DNA of 64,000 nt from Paraburkholderia guartelaensis (lineage in GTDB: Bacteria > Pseudomonadota > Gammaproteobacteria > Burkholderiales > Burkholderiaceae). Position 1 is the stretch's first letter. The number at the start of each line of letters is the position of its first letter. This document shows, in pieces, positions 25,850-33,274 of the stretch. Location: the NCBI RefSeq assembly GCF_004353905.1, contig NZ_SMOD01000032.1:25347-89346 (forward strand), written 5' to 3'. A program made the position numbers and the translations under genes. The notes under the pieces were generated by a model. It did no database searches. It had not been told where the DNA came from and was given only the letters and a program-made list of their open reading frames with translations.

Positions 25850-26392
25850 TCGCGTTTCCTTGTGTTCGCGGTGGTCTGCCTGGGTTGCCCCTGTGCGGGG
25901 CGGCACCTACTTTCTTTGCGGCGGCAAAGAAAGTAGGCAAAGAAAGCCGCTCAAACCGCCAATGCCTGCCACAGTTCACCTCGCGCCATTCTTCGTGAAT
26001 GGCTCCGGAGCGTCTGTCACCTCGCACCTTCAATGTCAGTGACAAGGCGCTCATTCATCCCGCTGCTCGCTTCGCGCGCTGCGGTTGGGTCTGCAAGGGA
26101 AACCGGGGGCACGAATGCGCATTCGCGAAAACTCAGTGCCCCGTTGGTTTTTGGTTATGCCCTTCGGCGCGCGTAGCGCCGCCGGAAGGATGAGCGCCTT
26201 GTCACTTCGTTTGTGGGCGAGTGGTGACAGACGCTCCGGAGCCATTCACCATTTACGGCGCGAGGTGAACGGTGGCAGGCATTAGCGGTTTGAGCGGCTT
26301 TCTTTGCCTACTTTCTTTGCCGCCGCAAAGAAAGTAGGTGCCGCCCCGCACAGGGGCAACCCAGGCAGACCACCGCGAAAACAAGAAAAGGC
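25850..26392. repeat. Large near-perfect palindromic intergenic repeat (~530 bp)
   Basis: The two halves are reverse complements. Bases from about 25867 to 25990 match the complement of about 26253-26377 with few mismatches; symmetric patches continue inward (GTGAATGGCTCCGGAGCG, GTGACAAGGCGCTCAT) to a centre at GAATGCGCATTC (26113-26124). Each arm contains CTACTTTCTTTGC followed by GCAAAGAAAGTAG, itself a hairpin. Because of the symmetry, short open frames on opposite strands give similar peptides beginning MAPERLSP and PTFFAAAKKVGAAPHRGNPG; these are not genes. It fills the 600-base gap between the protease and anti-sigma genes. Confidence 0.8.
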
Positions 26393-26427
26393 CAAAGCGC
26401 CAGGAACAAAAACCAAAAACCCAACCC

Positions 26428-27273
26428 TCACCGCTGCGTCAACTGCGCATAAACATCATGCGCAAGCTGCAGCAACTCCTTACGATCAATCCCCCCAGAA
26501 AGCGCATACCCAAAATCCCCATCCACCCAATAAAACACATTCACAGGCCCATCCTGATAGAGCTTGAACGCAGTGGTATTGGCGCTAGTCTTGCGATGCG
26601 AGATACACAGAGTCACCCGCTCGCCACGCGCATTGTGATACATGAATTGCGCGACTTCGCCGCCGTCGTCGGCCGGCAACAACCGCCCGCCCGAAAGCTC
26701 GAACCCGCTCTTCGATAGCATCGGCGCGTGCACGTTGGTGCCGAGCCGGTTGGCGAGCCACTTCACGAAGTCCTGCTCCTGGCTGTCGTCCATCGTGTCG
26801 GGCCGCGCCACCGTCGGCATATAAACGACATGCGCCAGCGCCGCTTGCTGCGCGAAGCGCATGGAGTTGTCCGCGCTCACCGCCCGCAGCTCGCCGCCGC
26901 CAGCCGCGCTTGCGGGACCTCCCGTGCCGCCCATGCCGTAGTGCATACCCCACCCGATGCCCACGCCCAGAACGAGTGCCGCCGCCAGGCCCGCGAAGCG
27001 CGGCCAGTTCGCGGCCGGGCGCGCGTTGCGTACCGTCTGCGACTCGGGCTCGGGGGCGGCCACACGCAGGCGCGCAGGCAGCGGCTCGTTGAGCACGCGG
27101 TCGTAACGCTCGTGCAGCAGATTGTTCAGCGCGAAGAAGTCGCTCGCGCGCGCGGCAAGCTCGGGGTTGCGCTCGAGCTCGCGCTCCACATCGGCGCGGC
27201 GAGCCTCGGAAAGCGTGCCGTCCACGTAGGCGTGGATCTCGTCTTGCGTGACTGGATTTTGTTGTTCGCTCAT
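26428..27273 (-). CDS. Membrane anti-sigma factor
   Basis: The product is 281 residues. An N-terminal cytoplasmic helical domain (DEIHAYVDGTLSEARR, the HAYVDG signature of RsiW-like zinc-less anti-sigma factors) is followed by one TM helix (about 90-110) and a periplasmic domain. The start overlaps the ECF sigma stop by four bases, the standard sigma/anti-sigma arrangement. It should sequester the sigma factor at the inner membrane until an envelope signal arrives. No HXXXCXXC zinc motif is visible. Confidence 0.85.
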   Translation of the reverse strand: MSEQQNPVTQDEIHAYVDGTLSEARRADVERELERNPELAARASDFFALNNLLHERYDRVLNEPLPARLRVAAPEPESQTVRNARPAANWPRFAGLAAALVLGVGIGWGMHYGMGGTGGPASAAGGGELRAVSADNSMRFAQQAALAHVVYMPTVARPDTMDDSQEQDFVKWLANRLGTNVHAPMLSKSGFELSGGRLLPADDGGEVAQFMYHNARGERVTLCISHRKTSANTTAFKLYQDGPVNVFYWVDGDFGYALSGGIDRKELLQLAHDVYAQLTQR

Positions 27274-27788
27274 CGCACCACCTTCAGATTCGCACGCGGG
27301 ACGGAACCGGCCATGAGCGCCCGCAAGCGCTCGCGTCCCCTCGACAGTCGCGACATGACCGTTCCTATCGGTATGTCGAGCGCCAATGCGACATCGGCGT
27401 AACTCATCTCCTCCAGTCCTACCAGAAGCACCACCTCGCGCTGCTCCACGGGCAGTCGCTGCAGCGCAAAGTCCAGATCGCGCACTTCGAGCGCACCCGT
27501 CTGCGTGGCGGGCACGGCGTAGTCGGTTTCGGGCACGCTGTCGTCGTCGACGGAAACGTGCGCGCCGCGTGCCGCCGACTTACGCACCTGGTTCACGAAG
27601 AGGTTGTGCATGATCGTGAAAAGCCAGGCGCGCAGATCGGTGCCCGAACGAAACAACTCCGTGCGGGCGATGGCGCGCTCGAGCGTGTCCTGCACGAGGT
27701 CGTCGGCGAGCTCGCGGTTGTTGATCAGCGCGCGCGCGTAGCGTCGCAGGCGCGGCACGTGTTCTATCAACTCGTCACGGATGTCCAT
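27270..27788 (-). CDS. ECF RNA polymerase sigma factor
   Basis: The product is 172 residues with sigma2 (RYARALINNRELADDLVQDTLERAI, then AWLFTIMHNLF) and sigma4 (LPVEQREVVLLVGLEEMSYADVA, then IPIGTVMSRLSRGRERLR). It has the ordinary two-domain ECF architecture, close to the RpoE/EcfG-like group common in Burkholderia. It directs RNA polymerase to stress promoters when released from the membrane anti-sigma encoded next. A second anti-sigma-like gene lies 55 bases upstream. Confidence 0.9.
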   Translation of the reverse strand: MDIRDELIEHVPRLRRYARALINNRELADDLVQDTLERAIARTELFRSGTDLRAWLFTIMHNLFVNQVRKSAARGAHVSVDDDSVPETDYAVPATQTGALEVRDLDFALQRLPVEQREVVLLVGLEEMSYADVALALDIPIGTVMSRLSRGRERLRALMAGSVPRANLKVVR

Positions 27789-27843
27789 GTTTCATCCTGG
27801 ATTGCTGCAAGGGTCATTGCGCGGCTCGCATCGTCGGGCTGGT

Positions 27844-28593
27844 TCACGATCCTTCGCCTTCGCGCGACTGCGGCGTGGCGAGCGTCGCGATGTCCGCCGC
27901 GCGCATCAAGCCGCGCGTTCGTGCGTCACCCGCGAGCACCCAGCGCGTGCCACGCTCGCGCCACATCAGAAGCCGCAGCGGACCCGCGCGGTGGGCGCTC
28001 CACTGAGGCGCCGCGCCCGCCAGCCAGGCGCGGCTCGCGAGCAGCACCACGCGCTCGCCCTCTTTGTTCTCGTAGACATAGCGTTGCGCGCTCGCGAACG
28101 GGCCAACCCGCACTTCTCCGCCGCCGAGAAAGTGCAGGCCTGCCGCGCCGAAATCGAACGGCGCACGCGCCGCGCCCGCTTCCAGCGCCTCGGGCTGCGC
28201 GTTTTCGGCTTCCATCAGCGCCATCACCGCGGCGTTGTTCAGCACTTGCTGCGACGGCTCGGTCACGCCGACCCACGCCAATGCGGCGCCCGCCAACGCC
28301 AGGGCGGCCGCGAGAGCCATAGCGTAGCGCAACACCCGCCTGCTTCGAGCCGGAGCGCTGAGCGAGTGCGCCGTCTGCGCAGTCGGTGCCGTCGGCGCAC
28401 CTGGCGCCGGGTAGGCATCGCGGATCTGGGCGTTCAGGCGCCGGTAGAACAGGATCCGATGCCATTCGCCGGGCTTGCCCGCGAGGTAGCGGCGCACGTG
28501 TGCCGCCCGCGCGCCAGCGAGCGTGCCGTCGCTATAGGCCTGGATATCGGCTTCGGAAACTGGCGGCTCGTCGAGCGGCCCGCGGAACTTCAT
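27844..28593 (-). CDS. Anti-sigma-factor-like membrane protein
   Basis: The product is 249 residues. The cytoplasmic N-terminus has SEADIQAYSDGTLAGARAAHV, equivalent to the HAYVDG region of the downstream anti-sigma factor. It continues with a TM helix (about 90-110) and a periplasmic domain containing GLHFLGGGEVRVG and RYVYENKEGERVVLL. It is weakly similar to the other anti-sigma in layout, so the sigma factor is bracketed by two candidate inhibitors. The ATG chosen removes 15 poorly conserved codons. Confidence 0.75.
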   Translation of the reverse strand: MKFRGPLDEPPVSEADIQAYSDGTLAGARAAHVRRYLAGKPGEWHRILFYRRLNAQIRDAYPAPGAPTAPTAQTAHSLSAPARSRRVLRYAMALAAALALAGAALAWVGVTEPSQQVLNNAAVMALMEAENAQPEALEAGAARAPFDFGAAGLHFLGGGEVRVGPFASAQRYVYENKEGERVVLLASRAWLAGAAPQWSAHRAGPLRLLMWRERGTRWVLAGDARTRGLMRAADIATLATPQSREGEGS

Positions 28594-28860
28594 GGTCGTG
28601 AACCAATGCTGAATAGGTGGCGATGCGGGGGCAAACACGCGGCAGGCGCCGATTATTCCAGCGGGCGGCGAAATTCCCCTTTTGCGCGGTGCTCGAGCGA
28701 TTTTGCTCCATACGGGGCAGCCCGTTCATCGCATCCGCATAAAAAAAGGCCACATTACCCGCATTGAATAATATTTGAATTATTTCCTTAAAAGCGCATG
28801 CGAGCATCACGCCCAACTGCCACATGCCCTGCGGCAGGTTCGTGATTTACAGGAATTCAA
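28594..28860. promoter_or_regulatory. Divergent promoter region of the sigma operon and the propeller gene
   Basis: No gene is visible. An AT-rich stretch (28740-28800, including a run of seven A and GAATAATATTTGAATTATT) contrasts with the surroundings and probably holds the promoters. I could not pick reliable -35/-10 pairs or an ECF-type promoter. Confidence 0.35.
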
Positions 28861-31053
28861 GTGAAAAATGCTGCTCGCCTCATTGCCTTGTCGTTAGCGC
28901 TGCAAGGTCTCGCCATTGAACCCTGCGTTGCGCAAAGCACGCTCAACTACACCACGTCCTGGATCGGCAACAGCTTCGGTTTCGGCGACGGCAAGTGGAT
29001 GCAGCAGGACGTACAGGCCATCGCCGTCGCGCCAGACGGCACCGTCTACGCGAACGCGCCCTGGGACGAAAGCGGCAGCGAGATCGGCGTCTACCGCGGC
29101 GGCGACAAGCTCGCCGTGGCCGGCAACACGCATGGCTGGGGCAATGCGGGCGGCGACGCCATCGCGGCGAACAGTACCTATGTCTATGCCGCGATGTCGA
29201 TCGGCAACCAGAGCAATGGGCTCGTGGGCGCGGACTATCCGCCGGCCAACCAGACATGGTTCGGTGTGACGCGCCGGCTGCGCTCGAACGTGGCGCAGGG
29301 CGCGCCGTTCGCGAGCGGCATCGGCAACAGCGCGAACGCGACGAAAAACAGCTTCCTGCGCGTGCTCGCCGCGCCGAGCAGCAGCGACAGCGCCGTGCGC
29401 GGCCTCGCCGCCACCGACGCGGAGTTGTATGTTTCGGATACCGCGGACAGCCGCATCGTCGTCTACGACGCACAAACCATGCGTCAGCTGCGTTCTTTCA
29501 CCGCGCCTACACCGGGCCGCATTGCGCTGGCCACCGACGGTACGCTCTGGGTGATCCAGGGCATGCAGGACGCGAACGGCCCGAGCATCGGTCACTACCG
29601 CAAGGACGGCACCGCGCTCAACGATGCGCCCGTGTTGCCCGCGGGCACGGTGCCCACCGACCTCGCCTTCGCGCCTTCCGGCCAGCTCTCGATTGCCGAC
29701 AACGGCCCCTCGCAGCAGATTCTGCTCTACGCCCGCGCGTCGGGCGGCCAGATGGCGGCGGCGGGCACGCTGGGCACGCGCCAGGGTATCTTCCACGTCG
29801 TGGAGGGCACGCCCGGCGACTGGCGCTTCAACGGCATCACCAGCATCGGCTACGACCAGGCGGGCAACCTGTACGTCGCGCAAAACGGCCAGGGGCCGCG
29901 GCCGTACGGCACCGCGCTCGTCGGCCAGGGGGCGGTGCTCGAAAGTTACGCAATGGGCACGCGCACGCTGGGCTGGCGCCTCGATGGCCTGACCTTCGTC
30001 GATGCCGCCGCCTTCGACCCCGCCAACACCGCGAACGTCTTCACCGGCTCGAAGCGCTTCACGCTCGACTACAGCCAGGCGCCTGGCAAGCAATGGACCT
30101 ATGCGGGCTTCACGCTCAACCGCTTCGCGTATCCCGACGATCCCGCGCTGCACTCCACACGCGGCGTGCGCGGCTCGCCCATGGTGCGCCGCTTCAACGG
30201 CCAGCAATTCCTCTATACGCTCGACCAGTACGCGCACTACCTGAACATTTACCGCTTCTCGAGCGCGACCGATGGCGAAGTCGCGATTCCCTCGGGCCTG
30301 CTCGCACAGAATCCGATGCCGGGCAACTGGCCCGCCGGCCCGCCCACTTACGGCGAGTGGATGTGGCGCGACGCGAACGGCGACGGCCACGTGGACGCCA
30401 GCGAGATCACCTCGAACCCTTCGACGGGCGCGACCGTCGGCAACGGCTACTGGTGGGTGGACACGCCCGGCAACGTCTGGCTCGCGACGCCGCTTTCGGG
30501 GATTCGCGAGATGCCGATGCAAGGGCTCGACGCGCAGGGCAATCCGCAGTACACCTATGCATCGTCGAAGATGTTCCCGATGCCGGCGCCGTTCAACCGC
30601 ATCGCGCGGATCGTCTACGTGGCCGAAACCGACACGATGTACATCACGGGCTTCACCGCGAACATTCCGTGGGATGCCTCGCACTGGAAGGAAGCCGGGC
30701 CCGTGCTCGCGCGTTATGACAACTGGTCGAGCGGTTCGCCCACGCTCACGTGGCAGGCATCGTTGCCCTGGAACACGAGCAGCAGCCCGCAGGTGACGAC
30801 GGTGGGGATCGCCGTGGCCGGCAACTATGTGTTCATCGCCGAGCTATACACGCAGAAGATCGACGTGTACGACGCGCGCAGCGGCCAGATCGTCGGCTCG
30901 ATGACGCCCGGTGCGAACGTGGGCAACACGAGCGGGTGGGTGGACATCTATATGGGCATGAGCGCCGCGCAGCGCGATAACGGCGATTACGTGGTGCTCG
31001 TGGAAGACGACGCGCGCGCCAAGATCCTGATGTACGACTGGACGCCGGGCTGA
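28861..31053 (+). CDS. Secreted beta-propeller-like protein with an EF-hand-type loop
   Basis: The product is 730 residues. A Sec signal (about 1-24, cleavage after CVA-Q) leads into repeated NHL/SMP-30-like blades, each with a G-x-L/I-Y/W-V strand such as VAPDGTVYANA, ATDGTLWVIQG and DQAGNLYVAQNG. Residues about 504-515 (DANGDGHVDASE) form a canonical calcium-binding EF-hand/dockerin-type loop. I recognise no specific enzyme. The GTG start has CAGGAATTC upstream. Its position divergent from an ECF sigma operon suggests, but does not prove, that it belongs to that regulon. Confidence 0.75.
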   Translation: MKNAARLIALSLALQGLAIEPCVAQSTLNYTTSWIGNSFGFGDGKWMQQDVQAIAVAPDGTVYANAPWDESGSEIGVYRGGDKLAVAGNTHGWGNAGGDAIAANSTYVYAAMSIGNQSNGLVGADYPPANQTWFGVTRRLRSNVAQGAPFASGIGNSANATKNSFLRVLAAPSSSDSAVRGLAATDAELYVSDTADSRIVVYDAQTMRQLRSFTAPTPGRIALATDGTLWVIQGMQDANGPSIGHYRKDGTALNDAPVLPAGTVPTDLAFAPSGQLSIADNGPSQQILLYARASGGQMAAAGTLGTRQGIFHVVEGTPGDWRFNGITSIGYDQAGNLYVAQNGQGPRPYGTALVGQGAVLESYAMGTRTLGWRLDGLTFVDAAAFDPANTANVFTGSKRFTLDYSQAPGKQWTYAGFTLNRFAYPDDPALHSTRGVRGSPMVRRFNGQQFLYTLDQYAHYLNIYRFSSATDGEVAIPSGLLAQNPMPGNWPAGPPTYGEWMWRDANGDGHVDASEITSNPSTGATVGNGYWWVDTPGNVWLATPLSGIREMPMQGLDAQGNPQYTYASSKMFPMPAPFNRIARIVYVAETDTMYITGFTANIPWDASHWKEAGPVLARYDNWSSGSPTLTWQASLPWNTSSSPQVTTVGIAVAGNYVFIAELYTQKIDVYDARSGQIVGSMTPGANVGNTSGWVDIYMGMSAAQRDNGDYVVLVEDDARAKILMYDWTPG

Positions 31054-31065
31054 GGCGCTGCGCCT

Positions 31066-32217
31066 TTACGACCGCCCCGACACGTGCGTGGAAAACGCCA
31101 CGCGATTGCGCCCGTCGCGCTTCGCGCGGTACAGCGCGGCGTCGGCCTCCTCGATCAGCGCGGTTTCCGCGAGCCCCGGCGCGGGCGTGAGCGTCGCCAC
31201 GCCAATGCTGATCGTGAGGTGCTCGCTCACGGCGGAGCCCACGTGCGGTAACGCGAGCGCAGCCACGTCGCGGCGCATTTTCTCGGCGAGCAGCCGCGCG
31301 CCCGCGCTGCCCGTGCCCGGCAGCACCACGGCGAACTCTTCGCCGCCGAAGCGCGCCACGAGGTCGCGCGGCTGACGTATTTCGCGGCGGATCGTCGTCG
31401 CCACCGAGCGCAGCACGTTGTCGCCCGCCACGTGGCCATAGGTGTCGTTATAGGGCTTGAAGTAGTCCACGTCGATCATCAGCAGCGACACTTCGGTGCG
31501 CTCGCGCTCCGCCCGCTTCCACTCCGCACTCAGGAATTCGTCCAGATAGCGCCGGTTCGAGAGGCCGGTCAGGCCGTCCGAATGCGTGAGGCGGCGCAGT
31601 TCGAGATTTGCGCGCAGCAGTTCCTGCTGCGAGCGGCGCAGCGCGCGATACGCCTCGTCGCGCTGAAGCATGTTTACGTAGGATCGCGAATGATATTTCA
31701 CGCGCGCGATCAGCTCGACGCTGTCCGGCAGCTTGACGAGGTAATCGTTGGCCCCCGAGGCGAACGCCGCGCTCTTGATGGCGGGTTCTTCCTTGGTGGA
31801 GAGCACGATGATCGGCACGTCGCGCGTCGCTTCGTTCCCGCGGTAGGCGCGCACGAGCGTGAGGCCATCGGTGCCCGGCATCACGAGGTCCTGCAAGATC
31901 ACAGTCGGGCGCACTTCCTCGGCGGTGCGCACGGCCTGGTCGGGATGCGCACAATAATGGAAGTCGATCTCGCGTTCGCTTGCGAGCGCCCGGCGCACGG
32001 CCTCCGCCACGATCGCCTGGTCGTCCACCAGCAGCACCATCATCGGCATGTCGGCGGCGGGCAGCGTTTGCTCAAGCGCGCTGCGCACGGCCTCCAGCGC
32101 GACGGCGAGCGAAGCGTCGTCGGCGCTGCTGGGGTCAAGCGCTGCATCGAGGCCGACGTCCGGCCCGATGCTGTCGGCAACGTTTGCGCTGGTTGGAAGA
32201 TTGGACTTCTCGGTCAT
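31066..32217 (-). CDS. wspR: WspR response-regulator diguanylate cyclase (REC-GGDEF)
   Basis: The product is 383 residues. After a roughly 57-residue leader comes a REC domain with phosphoacceptor Asp110 (VILQDLVMPG), then a helical linker and a GGDEF domain with intact GGEEF. In P. aeruginosa the Wsp kinase phosphorylates WspR, causing clustering and c-di-GMP synthesis in response to surface contact. The inhibitory RxxD site five residues before GGEEF reads QPRD, with Arg displaced by one position, so feedback inhibition may be weakened. It is the last gene of the wsp cluster, 31 bases downstream of wspF. Confidence 0.93.
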   Translation of the reverse strand: MTEKSNLPTSANVADSIGPDVGLDAALDPSSADDASLAVALEAVRSALEQTLPAADMPMMVLLVDDQAIVAEAVRRALASEREIDFHYCAHPDQAVRTAEEVRPTVILQDLVMPGTDGLTLVRAYRGNEATRDVPIIVLSTKEEPAIKSAAFASGANDYLVKLPDSVELIARVKYHSRSYVNMLQRDEAYRALRRSQQELLRANLELRRLTHSDGLTGLSNRRYLDEFLSAEWKRAERERTEVSLLMIDVDYFKPYNDTYGHVAGDNVLRSVATTIRREIRQPRDLVARFGGEEFAVVLPGTGSAGARLLAEKMRRDVAALALPHVGSAVSEHLTISIGVATLTPAPGLAETALIEEADAALYRAKRDGRNRVAFSTHVSGRS

Positions 32218-32248
32218 GATATCGGTCGCGTCTCGTGATCGCTGGCGT

Positions 32249-33274
32249 CTAGCCGGCTGGTTGATGCAGTGGTTTCACCCGGCTCGCAAGCTCGGGGGCA
32301 ATGGCGCCAAGCGGCAGGATCGCGCGCGCGGCGAAGAGCGCCGCCGCCGCTTTGGGCATGCCGTATACGGCGCTCGTCGCCTCGTCCTGGGCGATGGTGT
32401 GCCAGCCCTTGGCGCGCATTGCCTTCAGGCCGATGGCGCCGTCGCGTCCCATGCCCGTGAGCAGCACGCCGATCGCGTCGCCCGTCCAGCGCTCGACGAG
32501 GCTGTGAAAGAACGTATCGACGGAGGGCCGGTAAGGTGTGTCGGCCGGCTCGCGAGTGTAAGCCAGCTTACCGCCCACTGTCATGCGCAGATGATCGTTG
32601 GTCGCGGCGAGCAGCACGCAGCCAGGCGCGGGCTGCTCCCCTTCGAGCGCGATGCGCACCGTGAGCGGCGTCTGGCCGTCGAGCCAGGCGGCCATGCCCG
32701 CCGCAAACGACTGGTCCACGTGCTGCACGATCACGATGCTCGCGCCGAAACCGGCGGGCAGCGCGCCGAGCAAGGTGGCGAGCGCGCTGGGTCCGCCCGC
32801 CGAGGCGCCAATCGCGATGAGCGGTGCTTTCGTCATGCCGGAAGCGCTCAATGTCGAGGCGCGCGCGGCGAGATCGAGCGCGCCGGAAACGCGCCCGATC
32901 TGCTCGATCTTCGCGAGCAGCAGGTCCATGGTGCGGCGCGTGTCGGGCCCGGCGAGCGTGGGCGTGTCCACGGCATCGAGCGCGCCCGCGCCCATCGCCT
33001 CGTACACGCGCCAGGCGTTCGCGCCCACGCTGCTCGTGACGATCAGGATGGGGCACGGCGAGCGCGCCATGATTTGCCGCGTGGCCTCCACGCCGTCGAG
33101 CTTCGGCATCACGAGATCCATGAGGATCACGTCGGGCACCTGCGCCGCGCAGAACTGCACAGCATCCTCGCCGTTCGCGGCGACCCACACCACGCGATGG
33201 CCTGGCCGCGTCGCAATGGCCTGACGCAGCGCCTCGACCGCTAGCGGCATGTCGTTGGCGATACCGATTTTCAT
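32249..33274 (-). CDS. wspF: WspF, CheB-type methylesterase response regulator
   Basis: The product is 341 residues: REC domain (1-125, Asp53 in VILMDLVMP) and CheB methylesterase domain (about 150-335). The latter has catalytic Ser in IGASAGG, His in VQHVDQ and Asp in LLTGMGRDGA. It removes methyl groups from WspA and so dampens the pathway; loss-of-function mutations in other bacteria lock Wsp on. The start overlaps the wspE stop by four bases. Confidence 0.94.
   Translation of the reverse strand: MKIGIANDMPLAVEALRQAIATRPGHRVVWVAANGEDAVQFCAAQVPDVILMDLVMPKLDGVEATRQIMARSPCPILIVTSSVGANAWRVYEAMGAGALDAVDTPTLAGPDTRRTMDLLLAKIEQIGRVSGALDLAARASTLSASGMTKAPLIAIGASAGGPSALATLLGALPAGFGASIVIVQHVDQSFAAGMAAWLDGQTPLTVRIALEGEQPAPGCVLLAATNDHLRMTVGGKLAYTREPADTPYRPSVDTFFHSLVERWTGDAIGVLLTGMGRDGAIGLKAMRAKGWHTIAQDEATSAVYGMPKAAAALFAARAILPLGAIAPELASRVKPLHQPAG

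Noticed and set aside
24639..26054. A 471-codon frame antisense to the HtrA-like gene, extending into the palindrome
   Set aside because: Composition is typical of antisense high-GC DNA (Arg/His/Gly-rich) and no family is recognisable; it runs through the non-coding repeat.
25999..26567. Short ORFs (MAPERLSP..., MSALSLRLW..., MPTFFAAAKK...) within the large palindrome
   Set aside because: Equivalent frames occur on both strands because of the symmetry. They have no ribosome sites and look like by-products of the repeat.
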